This document shows, piece after piece, positions 12,503-25,366 of a stretch of DNA of 64,000 bases (positions within the stretch are counted from its first letter, which is position 1; each line of letters begins with the position of its first letter). This DNA comes from Pohlia nutans. Lineage: Eukaryota > Streptophyta > Bryopsida > Bryales > Mniaceae. The stretch covers positions 684,501 through 748,500 of the forward strand of contig CM040093.1 of assembly GCA_022496805.1 (NCBI GenBank), written 5' to 3'. The position numbers and the translations under genes were made by a program. The notes under the pieces were generated by a model. It saw only the letters and a program-made list of their open reading frames with translations, made no database searches and was not told the DNA's origin.

Positions 12503-15500
12503 ATGGCCAACATCCTTGCTGCAGGTCACGATGTCCCTTTGAAGGTGCCGATTGGTGAAGAAGGTTATGTCCGAGTGCCTGCCCATCTCTTGCATATTCG
12601 TTTTGGTTTTTGTGAGTCTTCTATCATGTTGGAGGAAGAGGTCTTAGCCAACTATGGATTCATCAAAGAGGCAATCTTACAGTCAAAATGTAGTGATAAG
12701 GAAGGATTCTACTGGCTTCTCCATCCTGGGCAATATAGAGCGTATGGTTTATCTCTTGAGACAGTAGCTGCTTCCACTGAGATCCTTGCACCCATGTCAG
12801 ATGGTTCTACTGTTCAACTACCTCTTTCACGTGCCGATAGTCATCAGTCCTCTGACCAAGGACGTTCTGTGACTAATATCATGATGAAACTTCGCAATGT
12901 CAAGCAGGAGCCAGTGGAACCATTAATTGATTTGACTTCTGAGTCTGATGGAGATACTCGCTCGACCTCACGTGCATGTCAACATCCAAGTAAATTAGTC
13001 TCCTTTCCCTCTTCATCTAATACTCCCTCTGGAACTCGCACTCCAGCCAATACTCCTACCTCGTCATCTTGGTCTCTTCCTCCAGTATTTCCAGTATCTT
13101 CAGAGTGTTTGAGTGTGATGCAGTGCCTTAGAAAGCTGTCCAGTGTTCCACGTTGTCGTAACGAATTAGCTCAAATAGATTTTGATGCTGTCGAGTATCA
13201 CAAAGTCAAATTCCTTCCCACCAAGTTCGATGGAAACGTCGTGTTTGAATTGCCACCTTGTCGTGGAAGTGCTAATTCTTCTATGGAGGGAATGGACAAG
13301 CGCTACGACGGTCACGCATGGTGTCGCACATTGACGTCTAATATCCACGACAACCTAGGTTTGAAGTTCAAAAGGTCGAGTTGCGTGGGACATTTGGTTT
13401 GCAAGAACAAAGACTGTGATTACTTTGCGAGGACTTCAAAGGTGAACGAGACGGAGTGGTATGGCACCACTACACTTCCTTTTGGTGTATGTCAAGACCC
13501 CCCTGCAGATTCTTCACTAGTTTGCAAGGTTTGCAAGAAGCCCCCTACCTGCATTGATTTTTGTGCAGCTCGTATCTATTATGTGGTCAGCGCTGGTGAC
13601 ATGTCGCGAGCGTGCATCCATTTAGGAAATCACAAACACCCGGTGGCTGAAGGACAATGCAGGGAGACTATGGAGATTGTAACGGAGTTGATTGCTCAAG
13701 AGGTGGCCAAGACTCAAGAGGTGGCCAAGACTCCTTCGGCAAAGAATTCTGCGATTGCACTGGCTGCAAGCAAAGAATTTTTGGAGACGTTCCTCATTCA
13801 CAATGGGGACGGACCCAAGAAGATGTTCCGCGAAGAGGCTCTAGAAAAAGTTATGGATAAATTCCAACTCCTCAGTTCCCCCAGTGTTCGCAACATCATT
13901 GCTACATATCGCGATAAGCTGAAAGGTGCTGGCGAGATAGACCGAATTCTTACTATGAAGAGTCATGCAAAGATCGAGTTTATTCACGACAGTGTGTTCC
14001 CTGGACAAGGCAAAGACAAAGTATACTTATTCAAAATGCTCGTTGACGGTCCTGGCAGCGGCGTTGATCTTGTGAGACGAATGCAACCCGGAGGCGATCT
14101 CGAACATTGCTTCGTGATGTTTGATCACGTGAAGAGGGTGAAGTCGTGGACAACGCTAGCGTGCCATGTGTATGATTCAAAATATTGCAAAGTGATGACT
14201 ATTGCAGTGTGTGATATGCAGACCGAGGGTACATAAGGCCAGATGATATTTTGGAATTGCTTGAATAACGTCATGAAAGACAATGGTGTGTCCAATCCAG
14301 ATTTCAAAGGATTCATGTGCGATAGCGCACAAGCCAATTTCAATGCTGTACGAACTGTATATGGTTCGAGTGACCCCAAAGTTCCTATGGTGGACCGCGA
14401 ACGAACCTGCCTTTTTCATTGGGCTACCTCCATGCACAAGCATACCGAAAAGCACATTGCCAAGGCGTTCCAAACACAACATATTCGGCTTTGTCGGCAA
14501 TACAAGGATGCCACAACCATGGCAGAAGCAGATCAGATGTACTTGCAATTGAAGGCCTGGTGGTATTCGTCTGGTGCAGCTGATGAAGATTCGATCCGAG
14601 AACTGGAAGATTGGTTAGCATTTTGGCACTTTCGTTATCGCCAATGGGGAGAGTTCATGGAGACGGTGAGACTAATGTTGAACTCTCATTTCATTTGCAC
14701 TTATGTATCGCTATTCTATATCTAAACCCCATTCACTTACCATTCTTCCTTGTTGAAATGTGAAACAGGACCTTACCCCTGACGAACTTGCTGAGATTCC
14801 GACCTGCAACCTCTCGGAGACAGTTCACAATAAGTGGCTTCAAGCGTCCGGAAAGCAAGGCACCGACTTGTTTGTAGCTACTTGTGACGACTGGATCCGT
14901 GCCTTTATGCAAATGACCAACTACCGCTCCTATCTTTGTGGCGGCGCATCTGGGAAGGGCCCCTCGAAGCATGACCTCAAGCTTAAGCGGGCAATGGCGT
15001 CGCTGGATGGAAAAAAGATTGCCCAAGCCCTCAGCGAAATGCCGGGAGCAGAGGACGTTTGTACACGAGTCCCTCATTTAGAAGGAGAGGAGCTCTTTGG
15101 ATCTGTTAAAAGGAAGCTGGACCTCCCGATTGGGTCCGAGGGTGATTCGCATCGCCCGGACAAAGTTAACTTCTCACATCCTCGAGTTCAAACAAGATCC
15201 GCTTCTGCAAGAGTGCAACTTCAACCGATTCCAGAGGTTACTTCTCCAATGCCACACGTCACGCACGTGCAAGAAACCGACTGCAACGTTCACGAGTGGC
15301 ACATTGCTAGAATTTCGCACAAGGCGAAGAACAAGTGCCACGCTGTTCAAGCCCAAACAAACATCAGGTGCAAGATGGTCATTGCCAAGGGTGGTAAGGC
15401 CACCGCTGCTCCCACGTACAAAGGTGAGAGGCAAGTTCCAACGTTCAGAGGAGCTCGACACAAAACCGAAGATTTCTGGTTTTGCCCTGATCAAATTGCT

Positions 15501-16153
15501 CGATGTGTCATGGGACCCAAGCGTGGACACGTACTAACGCGACCCAACATCCCTGACATTTGGCCCGTTCTAGTGGGGACGGACCTCACACGTTCAGAAA
15601 TTATGGAATTGGAAGAGGCAGGATTTCGATTGCAAGCTAAAACCGCCATGTCACCTCGCCGCCTCTTTACAACCCCAAGATATTTGAGCCCGTGGTCTGG
15701 AATTATCCTCAACCCGCTCACGCAGATAAAGTTCCTTCTATTCGAGGCGGCAAGACCGTTCGACGCAGTCCTAAAGCTCCGTGTGAGGCCCATCGCAACC
15801 AATGGGAGAGTGCAAGGAACGTGAAGGCTATTATCCAAGCGGTGAAGATCATTCCATATCCTGGACTTGGTGCAGTCATCACAATGCAGTCTGGAGTGGA
15901 GCCAGATCAGAAAGTTTACAACGTCACATTGTCTAACTTTCCATCGTGCACTTGCCCACACTTTGTTAGCATGAACGGTTCAAGTGTTGGCAAGCGTGGT
16001 GCTTATGTCAACTGCAAGCACATCTATTACGTATTTCAGTTCTTTTGCAAACTAGACTTTGATAATGACAAGTTCATGCATGCCCCTACCCTTAGCTTCG
16101 ACGAAACAAAGAAGATTCTTGAAGCTGTTGAAATCATCAAAACAGCAGTTTAG
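12503..16153 (+). pseudogene. MULE-type transposase with SWIM zinc finger, decayed
   Basis: Best start is ATG 12503 (MANILAAGHD). In order: an N-terminal region, a Cys-rich zinc segment (GHLVCKNKDCDYF), and a MULE catalytic core with candidate acidic residues in FDHVKR...HVYD, then FMCDSAQANF with CLFHW downstream, then NLSETVHNKW. The C-terminal SWIM finger has CTC...VNCKH. An intron 14666-14768 (GTGAGA...AACAG, 103 nt) joins the two frames exactly. Two lesions are visible: an in-frame TAA at 14234-14236 in the middle of the catalytic core, and a frame change near 15640-15665, after which the reading continues to the SWIM finger (best phrase LYNPKIFEPV). The product would cut and paste DNA in the nucleus if intact. 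This copy is almost surely dead. Terminal inverted repeats were not identified. Confidence 0.85.
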
Positions 16154-16269
16154 AATTAGAAAGTTGATCTATGAATTATAGCCTACTAAGTAGACTCGTG
16201 GCAACCCTAGAGCTTGGGCCATGTAGGATTTTGTAATGATGCATGAGGTCATTCTATAGTCACGCTATG

Positions 16270-16620
16270 ACTTTGGAAAAAAAAAAAAAAAACCTTTTAT
16301 TATTAAAAGATTCTGATCAGCAACGTCCATACGCCATATAACTTTGATCAACCTGATTAGGTGTGGGTATGGGTCTCGGGCCCGAGACCCAATTGATGGC
16401 ACTCAAGCTTGATCAAAAAACAAAAGTTTCGGTAGGGTCCCTAAATCAGCAAACCCAGTGAAATGATACACTTTCTTAGGAATTTTATGCGCCTTCAGGG
16501 AAGTAAACTTGAAAATAGTGAAATTTATCCATAATAAAACTAAAGCACGGTAATAGGGTCCCACGGTAATAAGACGCATTTTTTACTATAAATAGTAAAT
16601 TTTCTAAATTTGGAAAATTT
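16270..16620. other. non-coding spacer
   Basis: Contains an A15 run at about 16279 and AT-rich sequence after the MULE stop. A GGGTCTCGGGCCCGAGACCC palindrome lies at about 16370-16390. No gene seen. Confidence 0.5.
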
Positions 16621-16715
16621 CAAGCTCTAGGCTCACAAACTTCCTGCTCACAGCTCTTAGGCTCACAAAGTTCCTGCTCACAGCTCTTAGGCTCACCGTT
16701 CTTGGCTCACATGCT
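16618..16715. repeat. three copies of a roughly 36-bp tandem repeat
   Basis: Units read CTCTTAGGCTCACAAAGTTC followed by CTGCTCACAG, repeated nearly three times. Short and local. Confidence 0.75.
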
Positions 16716-16875
16716 AGTGTCGTTGAGGGGTAGGGGGCTCTCTTCTCTTGCGAGAGGTCTCGTAAGGCCGAACTCCTTTCCGGACACGCCTCTTGGAGGC
16801 ATTCAACGCTGCATGGTATATGGCAGTTTGCTCGTGATCGTACAAGCTGGCTTTGTTCAGGTAGACTCTTGAGAT

Positions 16876-17082
16876 ATGCTAAGATCGCATGGACCACATC
16901 CATACGGATGGAACTTCCTCGTCAACGATCGATTCTGCAATGTGAATCGCTACGCGATCATCGCCGAGAGGAGAACCGTCTGTGTCAAGCACGAGCATCG
17001 GGTCAACGCTGTGGCAGAAACCCTTTGCAACATCGATCCCATCCGCGTTGGTGATCGTAACGCACTTCGTGTTCCACGATGA
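16876..17082 (+). other. possible coding exon upstream of palindrome zone 1
   Basis: A 68-codon plus-strand frame (MLRSHGPHPYGWNFLVNDRF...) has balanced composition and higher GC than the flanks. The opposite strand is also open over much of the stretch (16879-17190), so the strand is uncertain. I recognise no family. It matters mainly because the palindrome array starts about 150 bp downstream, the position an intron or 3' region of such a gene would take. Confidence 0.25.
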
Positions 17083-17235
17083 ACGTGGGACACCATCACA
17101 TGGTGCCACTCCCGGCGGCAGGGTTGGCACCCTTATCTCGAACTCCGGATGAGCGTGCGTCTCTATTCTATCAAAAGACATATCATGCATCCGACAATAA
17201 GCGGTACGGTAAGGGTGTGAAAGGAGTGCGATCTA

Positions 17236-18616
17236 ATATCCTCGAGTCGAGGATAATGCAGACGTATCTGAATAACGGACGCAATCCCTACAATTTACCA
17301 CGGCTAAGACAAATTAATAATGTGTCATTACGGGTCCAAACACAAGTATTCTCATGTCCACATGGTGGACTACCGCTAAAAGTATTCTCGATTCGAGGAT
17401 AACTGTGCGACAGACTCGACCGGGTTTCAATCCGCGTAGGGTCCGTACATCGACCACTGAAAAGCTGATAATTATCCTCTTTTCTCTAAGAGAAATCAGC
17501 GTCTATGTGTGTCAAAGTAATAATTATCCTCGAAACGAAGATATGGGTTTAGCATACTAGTGATACCGTGCCTGATGTGATCTAACTGTTGCTTGAATGC
17601 TTAGGAGGAAAAGATGTCCCAACCGAGTTTATCCTCGACTCGAGGATAAGTAGTCCTGGAATGTTTCAGATCTTGTCATATGTGAGATCTCACAAGCTCT
17701 AATTGATCAGACAATGGTGTTGTGGACACATTATCTTCGACTCGAGGATAACAGGATAAGTATAGGTCATGTAATGATGGGAGCCGCTCGATTTATTCTC
17801 GAGTCGAAGATAAGTGGTGCGGACGCTTCGACGTTATTGGTACAGCTCTTCACTTTGGTGGCCAATTGAATTACTATCTGGTTAAGTCAATAAACCTATC
17901 TTCGACTCGAAGATAACATTGTCCGAGTGACTCACTTCATATAGAATACCCAAGCGACTTATCCTCGAGTCGAGGATAAATGGGTCAGTCCCATTTGGTA
18001 CATTAGAACCTCTGTAGAAGTCGCTGGTATATTTGATCTTTCAAAATGAATTCTTACGTAAATCACAGGATATGTATAAGTCATGTAATATCGGGAACTG
18101 CTCTATTTATCCTCGAGTCGAAGATAAGTGGTCTGCACACTTCAATGCTATTGGTACAGCTCTTCACCTTGGCGGCCAATTGTATTACCTTCTGCTTATG
18201 TCAATGAACCTATCTTCGACTCGAAGATAACAATATGCGCGTGTCTCACTTTCACATGAGTATCCCAAGTGACTTATCCTCGAGTCGAGGATAAATGGTT
18301 CAGTCCCATTTGGGATATCAGAAGCTCTGTAGATGTCGCTAGTATATTTGATCTTCAAAAGGTATATCCACATTTTATCTTCGACCCGAAGATAAATATT
18401 ACTGCATGAATCATGTTGTAGATTCAGTAGGACTTATCTTCGACTCGAAGATAAAGGGTTCTGAGACTGAGGTGTCACGCTGTGTCAACCACCGTATTCC
18501 TTGTATAGGGTTTCTCATCGTATATCTACATTTTATCTTCTACTCGAAGATAATCCTTTCTGCATCACTCACACGGTACCAAGGGACGACTAAACTTATC
18601 CTCAAGTCGAGGATAA
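17236..18616. repeat. palindrome zone 1: 15 copies of TATCYTCGASTCGARGATA
   Basis: Copies (21-bp window) start at 17236, 17383, 17523, 17629, 17731, 17793, 17896, 17958, 18107, 18210, 18274, 18375, 18434, 18533 and 18596. Each is a near-perfect palindrome around TCGA-S-TCGA flanked by TATC(C/T)/(A/G)GATA. Arms vary between the CCTC/GAGG and CTTC/GAAG forms. Spacing is irregular (about 60-150 bp). I see no coding sequence here; open frames crossing the palindromes simply read them as ILDSRI, PRVED or SSTRR. Confidence 0.95.
17751..18360. repeat. 314-316 bp tandem duplication inside palindrome zone 1
   Basis: The segment from about 17760 to 18050 is repeated from about 18073 to 18360. Three palindromes keep register (17793/18107, 17896/18210, 17958/18274). 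Intervening DNA has many substitutions, while the second and third palindromes are identical between copies and the first differs at one base. Confidence 0.88.
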
Positions 18617-18819
18617 CACAACCAACACCGTTATGGCGACGGAAGACATGAACAATTCAATTCCATAAAATCACGAGTTACAATATTAATACGCAATCAC
18701 CTCAATGCATTCGAAATTGCGTAGCCAACGTAAGCTTGGGTTATAAGCAATGGCGGGTACAATTAAGAAGAACGCAAGAAAGAAATTGCTGCAATTTGCA
18801 CCCCAACAATTTGCACGCC

Positions 18820-18995
18820 AGCACCTTAACTATTCAACCACCGAAGGCAGAATAACCACTGAACTACAGAATAACCACTGAACTACAGAATAAACCACTG
18901 AATGCAGAAAATTTTTGAATGCAGAATTAACCACTGAATGCAGAAAACCACTAAACTTCATAACTAACGACTGAACTGCAGAATTAACCACTGAA
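18820..18995. repeat. degenerate AACCACTGAA(TGCAGAAT) tandem repeat
   Basis: About ten short units such as AACCACTGAACTACAGAAT and AACCACTGAATGCAG. No coding content. Confidence 0.75.
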
Positions 18996-19621
18996 TAGAA
19001 CTACAAAATTGAACGCAATGCTACAAAATCCGAAAATATGAACCTGTCGCACTCTACGACCTCTTGAAAACCCACTGCGGCAGAATGCAGCGAAAAAAAG
19101 CATCTGAACTTACAATTTCCAACGCTCCAGCCACGCAAAAAAGCTCGCCGCACTTCTACCCTAGACAAACAACAACGAGGGGTGTCGCCAAGCACGAGAG
19201 ACAAGAATGAGGAGGAGGACAATGCGAAATGAGAGGGTTTGAGAGCGCGCGGGAAAGAGAAGAAAGATGAAGCGCCCTCTTGGATGCCTTTCTAAAACAA
19301 CATCCTAGTCTACAGTAAACCCTCAACGGCTTTCCGCACTTTAATGCAAATCAGTCGGCCACTGTGCAACTGTCAAATTACTATATATATATATAAAAAT
19401 TACATGCTACTGACCACTGTGGTCAGACCACCAAGGTGGCCAACAAAATGTTTACAATCCGTACTTTTGAACTTCAAAATTCTAAAACTTTGGTCCCTAC
19501 AAATTCACAATGCCACTATGAAAAACGCAAAATTACTGCCTCCGCAAACCAAAAACCCGCCGCTGCAATTTCAAAATCCACCGCCAATAACAACTTCCGA
19601 GAGGTGCTGCGTAAGTGAAAA

Positions 19622-20041
19622 CTAAAATTGGCGGTTGCTCCCCACTGATGCGGCATCCGATTCTCCAACTTTCGCCATGAGAGGGTGAGATGTGTCCAAT
19701 GATATATCAATCACTTGCTTGCTCCCACTACCATTCGATTTTGTGAGAGAACAATCACAAAAGTCAAGTTGCACGCACCCGCAATCCTTTCTTATCACCG
19801 CCACGCCGCGAAGTAAATCTGTGGAAGGACGGTTCACAATTCCTGCCACTTCAACATATGAAATGCCAGAATGAGCCTCTAACCGTGACATCTCTTCGTC
19901 ACAGTGGTAGTTCCAAAAGAAATCATCTGCGCCACTGACAATCCCTTGCAACAATGGATGAGGAGGAAGAGTTTTGTTCCATCGACATGCATCCGAATTG
20001 TAAACAAACCACAAGTACCCGGTCAATGAGCCCAAACACAT
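19622..20041 (-). CDS. hypothetical 139-residue protein
   Basis: ATG at 20041 to TAG at 19622, uninterrupted, in a neighbourhood where long frames are rare. The product has an aromatic/acidic stretch (DDFFWNYHCDEEM) and a Cys-rich segment (DCGCVQLDFCDC) but no motif I can name. Upstream (20042-20280) is purine-rich with tandem repeats. It may be a small gene or the remnant of a larger one. Function unknown. Confidence 0.45.
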   Translation of the reverse strand: MCLGSLTGYLWFVYNSDACRWNKTLPPHPLLQGIVSGADDFFWNYHCDEEMSRLEAHSGISYVEVAGIVNRPSTDLLRGVAVIRKDCGCVQLDFCDCSLTKSNGSGSKQVIDISLDTSHPLMAKVGESDAASVGSNRQF

Positions 20042-20135
20042 AGGACGAGGAGGGAGAGAAAGAATTCCATGGGTTGGGTGTCTAGAATCTATGGTAAAAG
20101 CTTTGCAAAAACTTCAAAGTTATGGAGGAGGAAGG

Positions 20136-20222
20136 TTATGAAGAAGGCAAAACAAAGAGGAAGTGAATGAAGAAGGCAAAACAAAGAGGAAGTGAATGAA
20201 GAAGGGAAAGAAGTGAATGAGG
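20136..20222. repeat. roughly 30-bp purine-rich tandem repeat, three copies
   Basis: Units of GAAGAAGGCAAAACAAAGAG plus GAAGTGAAT, the third copy shortened. Confidence 0.8.
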
Positions 20223-20629
20223 TAGGAGAAGAAGCTCACACATTCAAATATTGAAATGTGGAAGGAGGAGAGTACTTGCACTCACAATTGAGCCGCCATT
20301 CATTCAAAGTACCTAGAATACCCTTGAGAGCACTTGGTACTCTAGGCCATGTACCTTGTCCTATCACTTGAATGCATTTACATTGATGGGTATTTTTTCT
20401 CCATGATTCTATTCAATTCCAAATCTAATCTTCGATTTTGGAATGACGATGATACACACACATCCATATATTTGTACGGAAGTAGGTATACAAAAGTATT
20501 AAATTTCTAAATGAATGAAAAAACGCATGATAAAGTATATCTTTCCCATGGACGTACGTACATAGATTACATATTAGTATGATTTTTAAATCAAATGTAT
20601 GCAAATAAATTCCTAATATTCATCATATA

Positions 20630-20765
20630 CGATAATATATATAGTAACGATAATATTATATACGATATATAGTATACGATATTATATACGATATATAGTA
20701 ACGATATATACGATAATATTATATAATATATACTATTATATAATATAATATATATAGTACGTCAC
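20630..20765. repeat. ATATACGATA / TATAATAT low-complexity tract
   Basis: Imperfect repeats of ACGATATATAGTA and ACGATAATATTATAT. Confidence 0.8.
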
Positions 20766-20885
20766 TAATAATCTTCCATTATTCGTATAAAATAAAAAAA
20801 TTATTATTTATGTTTGATTTTGGTAAGACTGGCCATAAGCACAAGGTTAATAAGATGCTAAAATACCCAGTACAATGTGTTTCAT

Positions 20886-21478
20886 TTAACCCCTAACCGC
20901 CCAACCATGCATATTTTGCATGACGAACGGATTTGAATTCCGATTTCTCATCCATCGTGCACTTCTTGTAGTGTGAAAATTCTATTGAAACTTTTATGGG
21001 GAGTTACTCTCGTGCATGTGTGATCCGATTACAAAGGGGATGACTTGTGAAATTTGAATGCCTCATTTCACGTTGTAGTGTTCCACCCCACATTTCAAAG
21101 ATTTTAGTCTAAAAGTGCTCTTGAAAAAATCAACTACCAAAAATTAGCTACCAAAAAATCTCCAAACATCACTACACTTAGAGTATTACATTTGAACCCA
21201 TCCCAACCCCAAAAATTCATTATTGGATTGTCAATATCTTATTAATAGTCGTACTAATCATAATTGTTACAAACGACCGTTACATTTTAAGTTTGAAATT
21301 TAATACACAAATATTGGTGATAGCTATCGCAAATCTAATTGTATGGATAGAATCCATAATCCATAATGTAAAAAAATTATTCATTCATCAAGTTCAAAAT
21401 ATTCCTTTTAGTTGCGTTCTGTAATGCATCTTAGAAAAACGGCCAAATTTGAAAAGGGTGAGAACATTCAGGGGTTAA
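20886..21478. mobile_element. TTAA-flanked MITE, copy 1
   Basis: Bounded by TTAA at 20886-20889 and 21475-21478. The left end reads TTAACCCCTAACCGCCC; the right end, reversed, reads TTAACCCCTGAATG. The interior shares the family strings TTTCTCATCCATCGTGCACT and GATCCGATTACAAAGGGGAT with copies at 24790, 46266 and 50528. It encodes nothing. TTAA at both ends is the target preference of piggyBac-type elements; assignment to that group is inference. Confidence 0.75.
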
Positions 21479-24400
21479 ACTATTAATAAGTCTATACTAA
21501 TCGTACATAGTGTCGTTTGAATTGACATGATGACAAACTGTAAACTCTACATCTTCGCAATTTCTATCCAAGTGATGAACATTTTTGGTTTTAAGTGATA
21601 ACATTCAATTAAATTCAACAAACAATTATACCAGTTGAACATAGTTTGAGTGGCATGTAACATGTGATAGCATGGTGATGTACGTTGCAATGTGTTCTCA
21701 GCTGCTACAGACATATATTTACTCTGAATATAGCTAGTTCAAAGACAGGCTTCACAGACCAAAAAAACGCCTCCTATACACTTGTCTTCTGATTTTTTTC
21801 TTGTTAGAATTTGTAAGACAAGAACTTCGAATTGAATAAATCATTTGCATCGAGCAATTTGGGATACATTTTTTTCTCCAAAACATCATCTATACGCTGA
21901 CACAAAGGAAAAGTAAAAATAGTTACCACCGCACAAACATCATATTATTGAGAATTTTTGCAATCTTTGAGACAACATGCTAGTTATTAAAATAGAAAAA
22001 AATAGAAATAAAAGTCAACAAAAACAATGCGCATATACTGATTCTATAGTAAGGGAATTTTAAAAGTTGTTGTTACGCATTTATAAAACAATATCACTCT
22101 AGAGATGAAACGGTTTATCATTGAGTCAAAGATAAAAACAAGACAGCAAAAAGTCTCGGTATAACAAATATGGCCAAAAACGAAATAATTTCATAATGGT
22201 CATAGGGTTACTCATTGGAACCTATGCTCATGGAGTCTCCCATTCAGAATTTAGAAATTTCATCTAGTATATATAAATTCCAGAATATTATTGTATATAC
22301 TAGTTGGAATAAATTACTATTTATAGGGTGATTAAAGTATATTAAACCTATATCGTAGGAATATATCTAGAATTCTAGGAAACTGGTTTTAAAAAACCGT
22401 ACATTATTATTTTACTTATATCAATTTCTAGTTAGAACTTTGTAGGTCTAATGTATAAAAGACACCCTACATTTTTTGGGTGAACATAGTGAACTATTAT
22501 GTTGATAATTAATTTCCTCGAAGAAATCAAAATTTAATATGCTTTAATATAAAATTAGAAATTTGAAGGAAAAAGATGTTAATTGTCAAGAGTTGAATGA
22601 TTGTGCATTTGAATATTCAAGGGTTTGTTGATTAATTTACTTAGGATTCAATAAATTGTCATCTTTGTCTTCAATTTAATTTGTACAAATAAGTATGACA
22701 CCCCAATGTTTATATTCTAAGAAATTTCCCATAATGCAACATAATATATAAATAGCACTTACCTACATGATGGTGTAATTCAATAGTACTATCCTAGGTA
22801 CTTAATTGTGTAAAATCATGTACTTTCTTCAATCTTTCATATGTTAAGAGGACAGTCATGACGTACTTAATAAATACTCTATGCATATCTAATGATAGAA
22901 CTCGATGTACTTATAGGAGGAGGATGCATCATCAATGCGAGGATGAAAATCTTTAATGCTTGAATGAAATTCATCAATGCTTGGAGGAAAAATCATCTAA
23001 TTTTTTGGCGGTTTGTCACCAAGTTGTTGTCCTCTCTAATGATTGGATTTAGTCATACTTCATTATTTGTTTTGCTAAAAATAAAAATGAGGTAATTGTT
23101 TGAAAAAATGAGGTCATTATTTTCACTATTTTCACAACTTCTCTCTCTAATCTCATGTTCTTTGTTTCTGTGCCTTGCTCTCAAGACAACAACTTGTTGC
23201 ATTGGAGGATACTACATTTGCATGCTCTTCCCTCCATTAAGCATGATTGATGAAGCGTGCCTCGACTTCATAATACTTAAAAAAAGAATACTTTAAAATC
23301 ATACAATAGTTTGGGTTTCTTTTATACACTATTGATATTTCGTAACCATCTTGTACCCAATGGTACATTAAAAGTTTTCAAAGTACTTAAAAATCCTCAT
23401 TTAGTGAATTTAAAAGTATTTACCAATGAATTAAGCTCTTCTATTCGTATTTCCAAATTTTGAAATTGGATAATTATGATTGGTTAAGATTACACAAAAC
23501 TTCTAGAATTGATAAATGGATGATTTTCAAAAAATAAAACATCATTCCTTTTTTCAATATGGAAATTATTATGACAGTAGGACTATATCATATATGTCTA
23601 TTTCGGAAATTCGATAGTCAGATTCCATTTTTTTGCAAATAACATGCATCGAACAACAGTAGCATGGCCTTTCATTCTCAATTTGATCGAAATATGGACA
23701 AAAATAAACAGAACTCAAGATGATGTAATTTTATAACCATCTCTGAAAACCATCGTTCTTAACTGATTCAAACCCTTCTCGTATTTTCGTCAATGATTGG
23801 ATGAAGGTCATCCAAATTTTTGGACATAATTGACCAAATTATTAAAATCCTATTTAATGTTTAGGGTTTAGGGTCACATGAGTACATAATTATTCTTCTA
23901 GAAATACAAATATAGATTGAAGTATGTCAAGTTCTAAACCAAGCCGAAAATTGTATAGATTGAGGTTTAAAAGTGGCATTGCAAAAATGAGGTCATAGAT
24001 TTAACCCTTCAGTACCCAACTGACCACATTATAGTGGAACTTCAAATTTGAAATTTAGATTACATTGCACATCTTTTAGAAAAAAACTTCAATATGGAAT
24101 TGTACAACTATCAAAATATCTAACAACATAACGCGAAAATACTAGATAATATTTGAAAATATTGTAAATACTTACAAATGCAACACATGTATGTATTCTG
24201 TAGTATTTTTTGTGTTTGGAAGTTTGTTCAGGTCTCCAAGGATTGTGTTCTTTTTTTCATCTTCCATTACTGAGTGTGTGTAATTTCCCCTTAACTAATG
24301 TACCCACTATTGTCAAATTTTAACGTATACAATTTTAGCTAAATCGTATTTGGATAAGTTGCTTATACTTAAAATTCACAATAATTATGTGTGAGTCTAT

Positions 24401-24789
24401 TCTTGATATGAAAGATTGCAACAGAGAGGTGTGGACATAGGGCATAGCTGAATTGCCTTTTTTTTCATTTTTTAATATTTAACCCAAATTCTATTTAACC
24501 TTGAAGGCACACACCCCCCAAAATCTCATTTTTATGCGTGCATTATACAGGTGATATACATAGTATAATCTTCCAATCCCTCCATTGGATGATTCACAAA
24601 TTTTTATAAAATGTGCGCTCCCCAGTTGAGAATAGAATTGTACGGCAACTTCCTAATTTAACCAATTTGATATTATTTAGTCTCAAGCACAGCGGAACAA
24701 TCCACTGAAATCAAGTGCTCTCAGCTACAGTACCCTCAACACTAAAGGATTATTTAATGGAATACCAAGTTTTCACTAAATCACTATGT
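21479..24789. other. AT-rich intergenic DNA
   Basis: More than 3 kb with no convincing gene on either strand and the occasional A/T run. A 66-codon frame at 23096-23296 is hydrophobic and begins in AT-rich sequence; I do not support it as a gene. Another TTAACCCTTC end lies near 24003. Confidence 0.6.
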
Positions 24790-25366
24790 TTAACCTCTAA
24801 CTGCCTGAGCGTCCATTTTTTGGACGATGTACAGAGTTCATCCATAATTTCTCATCCGTTATGCACTTTTTGCAGTGTGGAATTTTTACAGTAGATTGTA
24901 TGGGAAGTTAGCTTCATGCATATCTAATCCGATTAGAAAGGGGATGATTTGTGAAATTTTTATGCCTCATTTCATGTTGTAGTGATTCACCCAAAATTCT
25001 GAAGATTTCAGTGTAAATGTGCTCTAAAAAAAGTCAACTCATAAAATTAAGAAACCAAAATATCTCCAAAAATCACTACACTTAGAGTATTACATTTCAA
25101 CCAATCACAAAGAATTTCATCTGTAGATTGTCAATATCTTATTTGTAATTGAATTACAAAATAAATTTGAATTTCACCTTTCAAATTTCATAAAAAATTA
25201 TTGGTAATAGCAATCATAGATCTAGCCGTATGGATAGAATCTAAAATTCATAATGTACAACTTTTATTCTTATATAAAGTTCAAGATACCCCTCTAGGTT
25301 GCATTTTATATTGCATCTTTGCAAAACTGCCGAATTTGGAGAGGGCTCTAGGCATTTAGGCGTTAA
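24790..25366. mobile_element. TTAA-flanked MITE, copy 2
   Basis: Left TTAACCTCTAACTGCC at 24790, right CATTTAGGCGTTAA ending at 25366. The interior contains TCTCATCCGTTATGCACTTT and AATCCGATTAGAAAGGGGAT, closest to copy 4. It may be nested in a larger TTAACCC-ended segment (24003 to about 26455). Confidence 0.75.

Noticed and set aside
17236..18616. Regularly recurring short repeats resembling a CRISPR array
   Set aside because: Repeats are themselves full palindromes, spacers are irregular and partly duplicated, there are no cas genes, and the genome is eukaryotic.
23096..23296. Small hydrophobic protein gene
   Set aside because: Begins with TTG in AT-rich DNA, low-complexity hydrophobic product, no promoter or splice evidence.
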